In this document: piece after piece, positions 43,900-58,650 of the stretch | How positions within the stretch are numbered: the stretch's first letter is position 1 | Layout: each line of letters opens with the position of its first letter | Assembly (NCBI GenBank): GCA_035236585.1 | Contig: CP141139.1 | Coordinates: 19,050,990-19,114,989, forward strand | Origin: Warburgia ugandensis | Lineage: Eukaryota; Streptophyta; Magnoliopsida; Canellales; Canellaceae | Direction: 5' to 3' | Length of the DNA: 64,000 bases | The notes under the pieces: generated by a model | What the model was told of the DNA's origin: nothing | The model's input: only the letters and a program-made list of their open reading frames with translations | Database searches by the model: none | Program-made: the position numbers and the translations under genes

Positions 43900-45852
43900 G
43901 CTTTCTTTTGCACATTGAGTTTTCTTTTTATGGTGCATAGGTCTTTTAAGAATTTGGCATATGATGAGATCTATTTTATTGCATCTAAGGTTAGTATGTT
44001 GATCTTGACCTGTTTGAAAATCTTTAAGATCTCATCATTGGAGGCAGACTTTGAAGCTTGACGCAACCTTTAAAGAAATGGAGCAGGGATAGGACATGGG
44101 CCAATAGGTAAGGTGTGATCCTTCTGTTTAGAATTTTCTATAACCTTAATAGATTTTTCTACATGTTCAATCTTTTGTGGCTCATCCTTCTCAATTCTTT
44201 TAGCACTCATAAGAATGGTGATAACCTTGGTCTGTTCTATGGTAGAGCTGGATGATGCTTCAGAGACATTAGTGCTAACCGCATGCACTTCTTTAGGATT
44301 TGCTTGTGGTTGAGCTGGAAACTTTCCTTTTTCCATGTTTTGCATCATTTGACTCATCATATTTTTTTTATTTCATCCATATACTGGTTGGTTTGTCTCA
44401 ATTGAGCTTCTAATTGAGAAAATTTTCTCTCCTGGTTTTGGAAGGTTTGATTATCCTCCCTAGGCCTTTTGGATGGGGGCACATAAGGTCTAGGAGCAGG
44501 AGGTTGATGAGTTTGGTATGGTAGGGCAAGGAGTCCTTGGTTTTGTTGGTGAGGCTGGTGTGAAACATTGGCAGTGAGTCCATTTTTTCAACTGAAGTTG
44601 GGGTGATTTCTCCAATTGGGATTGTACATTTCAGAATAAGGAAAAAATGGTCGTTTATAAGAAATCAAGGCATTTTCTTATTCATGAAGCACATCTTGAA
44701 ATGTCGGGATTGTTGGACATTCCTGAGTAGGGTGTGCAGTACTTTCACAAATACCACACACCTGTTCGACCTTCTTTGAGGCAATTTTTCCCATTTCTAT
44801 GGCCTCTATCTTTCTCGCTAAGGAAGTTATCTTTGCATTCATGTCATCCTTTTCATTCACGGCATAGATGCCTCCCTTAGAAGATGTGGTGGGCTTTGTC
44901 TTATCAGAGTAATCAACTTTCTCTGAATCTGCCCAAGTTTGAGCGCTCTTAGGTAACCATTCTAAATACTCTTGTGCCTCTTCTGGTTGTTTGTTTAAAA
45001 AGTTACCATTGCACATCATTTTCACAAATTGGTGCATATCAAAGTTGAGTCCTTCATAAAAGAAGTTGATAGTACACTAGGGTTCATATCCATGATCGGG
45101 CACATCAACAACAAATCTTTGAATCTTTCCCAGCATTAATAGAAGGTCTCTTTTGTCCTTTTGGGTAAAGTTCATGATCTTTCTGCAAAGAGTATTAGTT
45201 TTATGAGTTGGGAAGAACATTTTCAAGAACTCCCTTGTCATATCTTGCTAGGTTTGTATTGAATCTGCTGGCAACACATTGAACTACATCTTAGCTTTTT
45301 CCTTTAAATAAAAAGGAAATAGCTTAAGCCTTACCATATCTAATCTGACATTTTGTGTGTGCTGTGTTGTGCACACTTCATCAAAATTTTTTAAATGTAA
45401 GTAAGGACTTTCACTATCCAACCCATGAAATTTAGGAAGTAATTGAATTACTCCCGTCTTCAACTCTATTGTATCGACATTCTGAGGTAGAATGAAGCAT
45501 GATGGCATGCTAGTACAAGTTGGCTGAAGGTAATCTCTTAATGTTTTTCCATCAGGGTTTGATAAAAATCATTGTCCCCATGGTCACTCTGTTGGTCCCA
45601 CTCTATGTTTTCATTTCTTCTCTAATTTCTTTGGATGGGTGGATGATTATATCTCTTTGGTGGAGGTTGATGTTCATCATCCATTAAAGGTGGTGGGTCC
45701 TCATTCATGATGAGTGTAGGGCCCTGATTACCTCTAATACTTCCAGGGGGTGAGTTACCCCTTGGTCTTTGTTTAGTCATTGATGGCGACTGATGTTGAT
45801 ATATGTTGTTCTTGACTAAACATCCAGTTTTATTGCGTATCCACAAGTGCAT
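43900..45852 (-). pseudogene. Athila-like gag, broken
   Basis: The minus-strand frames give a capsid-like segment (VIQLLPKFHGLDSESPYLHL near 45450, then RLKLFPFYLKEKAKMW near 45310; MHQFVKMMCNGNFLNKQPEE near 45035) and a zinc-knuckle-like CGICESTAHPTQEC near 44755. Later are a low-complexity linker and a KEVHAVSTN segment near 44290. Stops and frameshifts separate the pieces. Confidence 0.75.
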
Positions 45853-46995
45853 ACAACAACAGCTTTTTTTTTGTATACGAACACTACCCTAACTAATGCA
45901 GCCTAACTGATGATAGAGCACAGAAGTTAAAACAACCCTAAGGCTCTCAAGCAGACAATATGTTTGTCTTGAAATTATGTGGGGGAGAAGCTTTTAGATT
46001 AACCTAATCTAATGCTCCTCCTCTCTTTTAGACTTGCCCCATCATGTACTAGTTAAATCCTATCTAACCAACCACTTCACACCCACCTCAGCTAGCCGTA
46101 GGTAGTCTGAGTCATAGAATGTGCTAACAAAGCTAGTCGTTTAAATACCAATACAATTAATTAAATAAGAACCATTGGAGTGGCAATGACCCGCCTCCTT
46201 CCAAGAGGGTCCTATGAGCATGTGATAGTCCCTATAGGTCTCTTCTAATTGGTTTTATTTAACTTTGTAAGGTTGGGTTATGTTCTTATGATGATTATCC
46301 TCAGTGGGCTAAGAGGCAGTGATGAAATCCACCCTTGATCTTGTAGGGTCAAGTGCCCTTACTAATTATTTTTTCCATTTCATGAAAATTCAGTCAACGT
46401 ATAATCACCTTAAAGCAGTTAAATGTGCCCTAAAAATGCAATAAAAAAACAACAAACTAATGCAAACCCTACAAATGCAACATATATCAAATGTATTCTA
46501 TATGGTTTTAGACTAACAATCAATGCAGTTTTAATCTAATAATGCACAACCTAAGCTAGAAATTTAAGGAGTTAGGATTTTCTCACAGTAGAGTCCTGGA
46601 CAAAGTCTTCTCATACAAGGGTGGGACCACTTACATTCCACCTCCACTTTTAGGTTATGATGGCCCACCCTTGACTTGTATTATTACAGCCTTTTAAATG
46701 AATTGTGAAAATAAAATAATTACATGAAATCCTCACTACAATTCACTTAAAAATAAATTGCAATTATCCTAATTAAACTCCTTGAATTTCTCCTTTCTTT
46801 TCCAATTTTTCTGCAAAATAACAATTATCAGTAAGTACCAAAAATTAGGAGAAATTGAATTTATGCACTAACAAATTTTCAAATGCACCTAAAATGTTAA
46901 AAAAATGCAACTCCTAAAATTTTTTATTTTTTTGAAATTTTAATTAAAATTTATGAAAACACCATTGTGGGTCCTCGATAATGGTGCCAAAAACT
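45853..46995 (-). other. Leader of the Athila-like element
   Basis: This is the non-coding region between the primer-binding site (next to 46995) and gag. No gene is seen. The primer-binding site relic is at about 46969-46992. Confidence 0.6.
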
Positions 46996-48800
<1,805 letters not shown>

Positions 48801-48879
48801 GAAGATCAATGATCTTGACTGTTAGATGTCCAAATCGTGGGAGATGTGAACGCAACGAAAGCATCATTTGGACCTCAAC

Positions 48880-51800
48880 TCCCATGGAGTCCCCTTAACC
48901 CAATGGGCTTGCGAATTCCATGATTATTTGGCCATTGTGATCTGAAATGAATCCTCCACCACCACTATTCCCTAGATTACCATTGCAAGCCCCATCAAAA
49001 TTCAATTTGAATTGGTTAAGGGGTGGGGCTTCCCATCTCAACTTGTTGATAACTTCAGCTTTCACATTCAAACAATAGGAAAAGCTGCACCTCAAAATAG
49101 TTTCCATAACAATTGCGAAGAGAAAGACATTATAACAGAAGCCCACCTTGGTGTGATTATAGTGACATAATTAAGGATCATAGAAGATGGATTTTGCCAC
49201 ACCAATGAAGCATCGAGCATTCCTCTCTTTCCAGATGATATGATCTAGATGGTTCCTATAAATAAAAGATACCAAAGACATTTGGATTTAGCTTTAAGTT
49301 TCACCAGTGGCCTTTGGGAGCATAGCTCATGAACCATTTAGGATAGGACCCATGAGATGTTGAATTGATAAAAGATAAGCCAATAGTTGAGCAAGAGACT
49401 GTCTTGTTTTTGGATACTTATAGCTGAACAAACATACTGATGGTCCTGCCACTCCTCTACAGCAAAGTTTGTCAAAGGTTGATATCTTGTTTAAGTGCTG
49501 AAGTCCAACAAAAAATTGAAACTCTAGGTGGGACTGACAATGACCAAATAAGGGAAGTTAGAGGCCATGGCTCATGCTTCAGGGAAAGAAGAGAATATGT
49601 TGAACTTTGCAGTGAATTTGCCTTGAGTTGTAGGCATCCAAATAATTGTCTCTTCGACTAGTGATGATGAGCACTTTGTTTAGTCTATGAATCAATGAGG
49701 AGAGTTGGAGCTCCTCGCTTAAAGGTCTCCTGAGGTGAATCGACTATTGGGTCTGGTTTCCTTCCTGTGAATAATATTCTTGAATTAAACCCTGAGGATT
49801 AGAGAAAATCCTATGAATCCATTCCCATGCAGAGGAGAAAGGAGAGTCATTAAGCCAACAGTCATTCTAGAATTTGATTTTCTTACCTGAGTAACTTTTA
49901 AATCTCACTTTTGCTTTAAAGAAATCTAGTCCTCTTGTAATATGCTTCCATTCTAGAAATTTAGTAGAGCGTTCCAAAGGCTCAACCCGCCGTGGGTTGT
50001 CGGTCGATATCGTTCATAGATGACCTTTTTCCATGATCCATCAGCTTCATGAGCAAACCTTCACAACAATAGGTGATACTTCCCTCTTTTCTCTCCATCC
50101 ATCTAAAGAAAATTCTTCTGTATTTGTTCCAGCTTCAAAAAAGGGACCTTTTCCAAACTGATAATTTATACTAGAACTTCATAATTATGAGGGACTAGTG
50201 GGAAGAGTTAATTCTATCTAATGTAAGAAGGGAGCCAAGGTAAAAGCAGGGGAATTCAGCAACTTGGTACCCTAGCGATGAAGCTATTCTTTGAAGATTG
50301 AGGGAATCCACTTTAATCTCATAAATCTTCATCTTATTAAGATTTACCTTTTTCCCAGATAGAGTTTCAAAAGTTCTCAGGATGGCCTTAATATTGTGTC
50401 CCAGAGAATCATGGAAAGTTAAAAACAATAGAAGAATGTTCTCTGCATACTGTAAGGGAGAGAGACCAAGGTTTGGTCTTGGAATGGAGAACCTAGAATA
50501 TAATTTAATGGACAAGGCCTTTTTCATTAATTGATTGAAAAACTAAGTAATGAGAAGGAATAAGTAAGGGGACAAGGGGTACCCTTGCCAAGCCCTCTTG
50601 ATCTCTTGAAGAACTCATTGGGGGCACCATTGATGGTGATGGAGAATCATGTTGAACTAATACAATTGAGGATCCAGTTCCTCCATTTGTCCTCAAAGTT
50701 CATCTCTAGAAGGATTCTATTGATCAACTTCTATTCAACTTTATCTAAGGCTTTGTCCAAATCAATCTTACAAATTATTCCACCCACATTGGATTTCTTT
50801 CATCATATCCAGAACCTCATATGCGATCAATGCACTATTTGTAATGTTTCTGCCTTTTAAGAAAGCATGTTGATAAGATGGGATAAGAGGTTATATTGCA
50901 GTCTTCAATTTGTTGCCCAAAAGCTTAGTTTATAGCAATTTCTAATGGCACTAACTAAAATATCTAAGCTAAGAGCCCCCTGTTCTTGGGTATTAGTACA
51001 ATGGACAAGGCTCTACCTTGCTTATTAAGCTATTTTTCTTTGAAAAAATTCTTCATGAAGGCCATAACATTGTGCTTGATAATATGCCAAAGTTCTTGGT
51101 AAAATTTGAAGTAGAAGCTATCTAGACTCGAGCTTCTATTAACCATAAAGCCAAAAATGACCTTTTCAATTTCTTGAATATAAAAAGGCTCTTCAATCTT
51201 TTCCTTGACATCTTCATTAGTATACTAAAATTCAAGGAGGATAGATATGGAATAACACGTTCCTCTGATGTGTAAAGATCTTGATAGAATTTGATAATCT
51301 TCTCACTGATTCTTTTAGAATTCTCAATGATTTTGTCCCCAATAGAGATGTAGGTGATCAAATTTGATCTTTTGGAGGCACTGGCCGTTGCACAAAAATA
51401 GGTTGTTTATATATCTTTGGCTTGAAGCCATTTTGTTCTTGCTCTGTCTCCAAAATGTCTCCTCTTGAATCTCTAGAGATTTTAATTTTGATGAAGTAGC
51501 TGCTTTCATGTTGGATTCAATGTCTGAAAGGGTGTGAGATTCTTCCTTAAGTCTAATGGTAAGGAGAAAAGACTTCAGAGAAAATATAAGCTCTCTTTTA
51601 TCTTTGTTCAGATTTTTTTTTACCAAAACGTTAATTTTACTTTTATAAATTTATGAGAGAAACTCTTGAAATGGGGCTTGTAGCAGGAGCAGCTTCCCAC
51701 CATTCCTTACTAGGATTTAAGACTTCATGGTCTTGAAGCCAAAAAAAATTCAAAGCAAAAAGGTTGCTGGCCCATGATGGAAGACCTACTTTGAGGAGAA

Positions 51801-52953
51801 TTGGCCTGTAGTCAAAGTACTACTGAATAACATGCTAGCATTTGATTTTTGGAAAACCAAATGACCAATCAAATGGATGAGGACTCTATTTATTTTGTTG
51901 AAGATGAATGGAGATTGATTATTGGTCCATGAATACCATCCCCCTTTCAGTGGCTAATCAACCAAAGAGTGAGAACAAATGAATTGATTCAATGAATCAT
52001 GTCAGGGGTTATCGTGTATGTTGTGTTTCTCTTAGATGGAAGTGTATGACATTGAAGTCACCACCTCCTCACTACGTATAGTTCAATATTGAAATAGTGG
52101 TATCTAGATCTAGCCAAAGATGTCCCCTTTCTAGATCATTGTTTAGTTTGTAAATGCTTGAAACTATAGCAATAAGGCTGCTTGAGAGCATTATAAACCG
52201 AATATATGTTGTATAGATCCCCAACCAATAAAATTATAGAAGTTTCCTAGGCAAGAAGGATTCCTCTTGATCTACTAATCACATAAACATAGATAAAATC
52301 ATAATTGGAATGAATTCTGATCTTTTCCAAGTAAAATTTGGACCTCTCCTCCTTTTTGGTCTCTTGGATTGAAATGAACCATGTTTTTTCTCTTTTATCA
52401 AGTGTCTAATCAGCCCCTAGTGTAGGATAAAAAGATAATTCGTCTTTATTAGAGTTATTTTTCACTTCCAGCTAAAATAGTCATCATCATGCCCTGCCAA
52501 GACTTTGTTTCCATATTGATTCTTGTTGATTGGGTAGAATCCTTCATGTTAAGAACTCTAAAGAATGAAATGGCTTCTTCTTCACCACCTTCAAACTGAA
52601 TGTTTAGTACCTTAATAGGTTTGAGGAGTGGAGATAGCCAAATTGTCTATGCTTTCCTTATTGCTAAGGTTGCCAAGGATGAAACCATCTTTTCTTCTTG
52701 AGTTTTCCCCATGGTTACTTGAAGAAGAATTATATTCCCTCGAATTGATTACTTTTTTCCCTTTCTGCTAACCGATTTATTATTTCCATTGAATTGATAG
52801 AGGATGGCTATATAGTTGGTTGATGATTATTTTCTTCTTGAAGCTGCTTGTTATAATTGTCTCCTTTGAGTCCACCCAAGTGGGAATTTGTGCTCCAGTG
52901 ATTAGGAATAAGCTGGAATATTTGAATTATCCTTGATGTCATCAAAGTTAGGT
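48880..52953 (-). pseudogene. L1-type LINE ORF2, decayed
   Basis: On the minus strand, endonuclease relics lie near 52080-51760 (GGDFN-like start; LPLKGGWYSWTNNQSPF; RVLIHLIGHLVF). RT relics span 51626-50195, with the catalytic box reading LQYAENILLLF near 50465 in place of Y-A-D-D. A terminal RNase H-like domain sits near 49146-48895 (FKLNFDGACNGNLGNSGGGG). Frameshifts and stops are abundant. The reading continues on the far side of the Reina-like element at 57868. The RT box change alone would inactivate it. Confidence 0.78.
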
Positions 52954-53264
52954 ACACTGGAAGTTATGTACATCATATTAGATCTTTAGTAGTTAGCTTA
53001 CTATGTTAGTTGACAAATGTTAGTTCTTTAGTAGTTAGTATGTTATGTTGGTTGTAGTCAGTCTATTATGAGCTAGTGGTTGTAATAGCTCAAGGTATAG
53101 ATATACGTATAGACTAATAATAGTAAGCAGCATAATAATACTTCTTCATCAACCCTTTCTTTATCTCTTCTTCTTCCTTCTCTAGAGAGTGGGCTTCTCT
53201 CGAATAAGCTAATTTCTTCCATTCTTTTCCTTCTTGATCATAACATTAGTATTAGAGCTCAATC

Positions 53265-54250
53265 ATGGCAGAAGGTATCTCAATTATCTAATTTAGGGCT
53301 TAAACATGACAAAGTCTTGGAAGGACTTAGCTAACAGATGCCTGAGATGTAAGAAGTGCTAAAATTGTTGGTTACAAACATGGCTAACTTGAGCAATCAA
53401 GTGACCTACAAAGGAGTTAGCTCTGGTGGAGCTGAAGCTGGAAGGCCTTTTTCCAATGCTCATAATGCTAATAATGGTCATTATCAAAATCGACTTCAAC
53501 TGGAATTCCCTCGATTTTTAGGAGACAATCCATCTTAATTGATTTTTAAAGTAGAACAATACTTTTGAATGTGTGAAATTCCTCCAACTCAATGCATACT
53601 GACAGCTTCTTATAACATGGAGGATGAGGCCTTCATATAGTTTCAAGATGTGGAGGAGGCAGAAACTTTCACAAGCTAGGAGGCTTTTGCTAAGTCCTTG
53701 CAAATTCAATTTGGGAGCAGTGCCTACAACTACCCAATGGAAGCTCTCACTTGATTAAAGGAAACTTTCTCTGTATCTCAACACAAAACCCAATTTGAAG
53801 AATTGTCTAATCATTTAAAGGGACTTTTTGAACACCACAGACTAAGTTGTTTCTTTAGTGGCTTGAAGGATAACATTTGACTTCCCTTACAATTGTTGAA
53901 TCTAATCTCTCTTAATTAGGCATTTGTGTGGTGAAAATTCAAGAGGAATGCAATGTAGCTACAAAGAAATCCTTGGTCGAGGTAAGAATTGTTCTTGATC
54001 ATTTTCTAATCTTAAATCAAGTGAGCCACATAAAAATGAGGAAAAATCTATTTTGGGTAAGCCTAAAATTCCAACTAAGTTTTCTGTGCAACATATTAGT
54101 GGAACCTAGATGGAAGAACATAGAAAGAAGAGGCTTTGCTATTATTGTGAATAAAAGTGGAAACAAAGGGCATAAGTGTAGGAATTCCAAGTTGTTTCTT
54201 TTACATGATTTGGAATTTGATGATGTTGATGACACTTATTAGTTTCAGAT
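53265..54250 (+). pseudogene. Reina-like gag, broken
   Basis: The ATG at 53265 lies just after the primer-binding site and opens MAEGIS, with a stop soon after. Later frames keep gag features: RLQLEFPRFLGDNPS near 53490 and LKETFSVSQHKTQFEELSN near 53755. A damaged knuckle (NKSGNKGHKC near 54150) has lost its first cysteines. Confidence 0.7.
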
Positions 54251-54279
54251 GAAGAAAATGAACAACATGATCAATTACT

Positions 54280-57200
54280 TGTTTGTGAAGAGGATATGAA
54301 AATTGATTTGCAGGCAATAAATGGAATTTCTAATGCTATCACCATGACGCTATTGGGAATAGTAAATAGTCATAAAGTGACCATTCTAGTAGATACATGG
54401 AGCACCCACAAATTTTTGAAGGAGGATACAACCCTTTGAACAGTTGACAGACCATCATTCTTTACTCGTGAAGATCACAAATGGTTTTGTGCTCTGTTCT
54501 AAAGGTAATATTCATAATATTTCTCTCAAGATCCAAGGTCAACTATTTAACCTTAATTGTTATATTTTACCTCTCACTAGATATGATCTTGTTCTAAGAG
54601 TAACTTGGCTGAGAATACTTAGTTCAATACTATGGAATTTTGACAAGTTGACTATGGAGTTTACTGTTAGTTCAAAATGTACTTCTCAATCCTTATTCAT
54701 GGATGGTTCTCAAATGATGCAAGAGTCCTTTAAGGATGCTAGACTTTTATTCATTAATGAGATAATCGTAACATCATCAAAAGATCTTAATTCTTCTTAT
54801 CCTGAGGTGCACAATGTGCTTGAAGAGTTTGCTGGTGTTTTTTAGATTCCAAGTGGATTGCTTCTTAAGAGATCATAGGAGCATTCTATCAAATTGAAGG
54901 AAGGGGATTGAACCTATTAGTGTATGAATGAAATTGGAAAATTTGTAAAGAAACTATTGGATTCTAGTGCTATTAGATGCAGCCATAGTCCTTTCTCTTC
55001 TCTGACATTGTTAGTTAAAAAGGTTGATTGTTCATGGCGCATGTGTATATATTATCAAGCCCTTAACAAGCAAATTATTAAGGATAAGTTCCCAATCCTT
55101 CTAGCAGATGAGTTAATAGATGAATTGTATGGAGTTACTATCTTTCCCAAGCTTGATTTAAGGTTGGGTTACTATCAAATTCATATGGTTAAAGAAGACA
55201 TTTCAAAAATAGCCTTTAGAACTCATGAAAGGAATTATGAGTTCTTGGTTATGCCATTTGGATTGACCAATGCCCCTTCCACATTTCAAACTTTAATGAA
55301 TGGAATATTGCAACCTTTCTTGAGAAAATTTGTGTTAGTTTTCTTTGACGATCATGGTTACACCAAGAAGGTGGATGAACATATTGAGCATTTGAGGAGA
55401 GTGTTAGATGTGTTGTAGACTAATAAGCTTTATGCTAAGTCTTCTAAATGTAAGTTTGGCTATTCAAAAATTGATTACTTGGGTCATACTATTTTGGTGG
55501 AGGGTGTGCAGGTTGACAAGGATAAAGATTAAGTCCATTTTGGATTGGCCATTACCAACCTCTCTCAAAACACAATGTGAGTTCCTTGGGTTAGCAGGCT
55601 ATTACATAAAATTCATCAAAGGATTTGCTTCCTTAACAGCTACTTTGAACCTTTTGCTTTGAAAAGATGCTTTTTATTGGGATGATTCGGCAACTCAACC
55701 CTTTGATAAATTGAAATCTGCTATGATTAATCCTCCAGTGTTAGCTTTACCTAGTTTTTCATAGTCTTTTATTATAGATTGTGATGTATTAGGTACGAGA
55801 GCGGGAGCAGTGTTGGTGCAACGAAATAAGCCAATCACATTTTTCAGTCAACAGTTACAAGGTAGATCAATTGCTTTATCTGCCTATGAGCGAGAATTGT
55901 TGGCTCTTATATGTGCAGTGCAGAAGTGGAGGTCGTATTTGGTGGGATCTTCTTTTGTGATAAGAACATATTATAGGAGTCTTAAGTTTCTATTGGAACA
56001 GAAAGTAGGAACTCCTTTGCAGCATAAATGGCTTACAAAATTACTTGGCTATGATTTTTTCTATTGACTTTAAGCTTGCTAATGTTGTTATTGATGCCCT
56101 TTTAAGAGTTTATGATTGCAGTCCTTCTCTTTGTTCAATCTCCTTTCTGAATCCCTCTTGGGAGATTGAACTTAAATTGGAGTATACCACTAATAAGGAG
56201 ATGTAGGAGTTAGTTCAAAAAGCTCAAGTATAGCTTGATCCTCAGCTGTTCATCAACAATGATATCTTGCTTTATAAGGGTTGCATTTGCTTGATGCCTT
56301 CTTCTTCTTTTATCCAAAAGTTCTTTCTTTGATTCATGATGATCTCACTACGGGTCATGCTAGAGTTTTGAAGTGTCTTCATGCTGCTAAGAGAGACTTT
56401 TATTGGTCTGGTATGAAGAAAGGCATTTAATAGTATATTAAACAATGTGATACTTGTCAACAACATAAATTGACCTCCTAGACTCCTCCAGCCTTTGCCA
56501 ATTCCCTCAAGACTTTGGATGGATATTCCTTTAGATTTCATTGAGGGTTTACTTGTATCACAAGGGTATTTTGTGTTATTGGTGGCTCATGATCATTTCG
56601 GCAAATTCAATAGTTTCATTCCTATGGCACATCCATATACTACTGTTATAGCTGCTTTTGCATTCCTTACCACTATTTTCAAATTGCATGGTCTTCCTCG
56701 CAACATGGTTAGTAACCTCTATAAGGTCTTCTCTAATGCTTTTTGGCAAGAGTTGTTTTAGTTGCTAGGGAGTACTCTTGCATTATCATCTTCCTACCAT
56801 CCTTAGAGTGATGGGCAATATGAGATTGTGAATAAATGTTTGGAGCTATATCTCAGATCCTTTACTAGTGAGAAGCCTAAGTTGGGGTTTTCTTAGATTC
56901 CACATGCTGAATATTATTATAACACTTCATTTCATAGTTCTTTGAAGATGTCTCCTTCTGAAGAGTTATACGGTTTTCCTCCTCTGCCAGTGTTGGATTA
57001 TGTTTCGAGGTCTCTAAATTTAGTTAGTGGAGAAATTCATGAAGCGAAGAGCTACTGTTTTTTAGTTTGCTAAGCATAATCTGAATTTTTCCCAAGAATG
57101 CATGAAGAATTTCTATGATAGCCGACATAAGGAGAAGGAATTTGAAGTTGGTGATTGGGTTTTCTTGAGACTCTAGCCTCATCGTTAGAAATCCTTTGCT

Positions 57201-57581
57201 TTGCATCACAACTTGAAGATTTCTCCTCAGTTTCATGGTCCTTTCTGTGTGTTATAGAGAATTGGTCAAGTGGCATATAAGTTATAGCTACCACTAAATG
57301 CCTGAATGCATCCTATCTTCCATGTTTCTTGTTTAAAGAAGTTGGGACTTTCTTGCACTCCATTGCCTACTTTACCACTAGTGGATGTTGATGGTGAATT
57401 AAGGCTAGAATCCTTTGCTGTTTTGGAGAGATGTATGATAAAGTTCGGCAACCAAGCATGCACTCAAGTACTTGTGTGGTGGACAGGGTTGGCTGCTAAA
57501 GATGCATCTTGGGAATTCCTTGATCAGTGCAACAAGATTTTCCCCACCTTGTGGACAAGATGTTTTGATGGGAGGGAGTGA
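54280..57581 (+). pseudogene. Reina-like pol with chromodomain, broken
   Basis: A protease relic comes first (TILVDTWSTHKF near 54385, the Gly after Asp-Thr lost). RT spans 54924-55418 ([31 protein letters not shown]; box VFFDDHGYT near 55345). RNase H is at about 55790-56067 (FFSQQLQGRSIALSAYERE). Next are the integrase HHCC finger (about 56335-56465, CDTCQQHK) and core relics. The C-terminal region, 57306-57581, reads MHPIFHVSCLKKLG and then a chromodomain (TQVLVWWTGLAAKDASWEF). The Asp pair of the RT box is kept, but many stops and frameshifts break the frame. Confidence 0.85.
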
Positions 57582-57867
57582 TATTGTGTTCCTCATAATA
57601 GATCTATAGTAGTTAGTCTTTTAAGTTAGTTGAAAGATGTTAGTTCATTAGTAGTTAGTTTGTTATGTTGGTTGCAGTCAGTCTATTATGAGTTACTAGT
57701 TGTAATAGCTCAAAATATAGACATAAGTATAGACTAGTAACACTAAGCAGCATAATAATGCTTCTCATCAATGATTCTTTATCTCTTCTTCTTCCTTCTT
57801 TGGAGAGTCGGCATCTCTTGAATAAGTCAGTTTCTTCCATTCTTTTCCTTCTTGACCATAACACTGG

Positions 57868-58650
57868 GCTTAGAGAAAAATTGACCATTTAACTTTGAAG
57901 GTGAGGAGTCATCTCGGGTTGTTGATTTCGACTACCATTCTCTTCTCCTATAGGTAGCCATCCTTTGTCTTTGACGAGAGTCCATTAACTAGTGGGGGAA
58001 CATTGGATCTAAATGTGGATGGATCTAGTGAATTCCATTCAAACATAATTTTAACCTACAAAATTCTATTTTTGATTTTAAATTTTATCTTTGGGAGAGA
58101 AGGTGGAATCTAAAAAATCTTGACTTTGATGTGAGCTTCCCTTTTCACCAAACTAAAAACTAGCTCTTTCTAGCTCCATGAAAATCCCCAAAAGCTTCTA
58201 CAATAAGGTGAAAAGTGCTAGTGTTCCAACCTTGTTGGGGGAAATGAGATGTTATGAGTTTGTAAATCCTTAATTGAACCAAAGGTCCACTCCACCACAA
58301 ATAGACACAGACACCGATCAGTGGTTTGACTAGTGGAATTGGAGAGAATATGTTCTACATCTTTTTTCATAAGAAGTATGAACATGATCTTCCTCTTGTT
58401 GTCAGCAATCTAGATTTCTTTGAAATTTGAGATATTCCATCTAGAGCTCACCCATTCTTTGAACTCTTGTACCTTCTAGTTAGGTCTAGGATAAATTCCA
58501 ATCACCATCCTATCTAAAATACCTAGATTCTTCTCTAAGACATGATCTAAGATAGTGATTGATATATAATATTTTTAACTTTATCATTCTTGTTAAGTGT
58601 TGCTACACGATAAGATCAGTCTTTGATTGGTAGCTGATGAACATCTTTAG
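57868..58650 (-). pseudogene. Upstream part of the interrupted L1 LINE (ORF1-like)
   Basis: The minus strand carries short frames such as GIYPRPNQKVQEFKEWVSS near 58480 and RKIMFILLMKKDVEHILSN near 58370. They fit the ORF1-side of a plant L1 by position. Removing the LTR element at 52960-57863 joins this DNA with 48880-52953 in the same orientation. Homology is weak. Confidence 0.4.

Larger units (their letters stand above)
52960..57863 (+). mobile_element. Reina-like chromovirus (Ty3/gypsy), 4.9 kb, with both LTRs
   Basis: Direct repeats of about 280 bp, 52967-53245 and 57587-57863, flank gag and pol. After the 5' LTR the plus strand reads TTAGTATTAGAGCTC (53246-53260), a mutated initiator-Met primer-binding site. 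A purine tract, GATGGGAGGGAG, precedes the 3' LTR. ACACTGG occurs at both outer borders (52954-52960 and 57861-57867) and contains the probable 5-bp target duplication. Exact LTR starts are uncertain by up to about ten bases. The small LTRs, size and C-terminal chromodomain suggest the Reina lineage. Confidence 0.88.
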
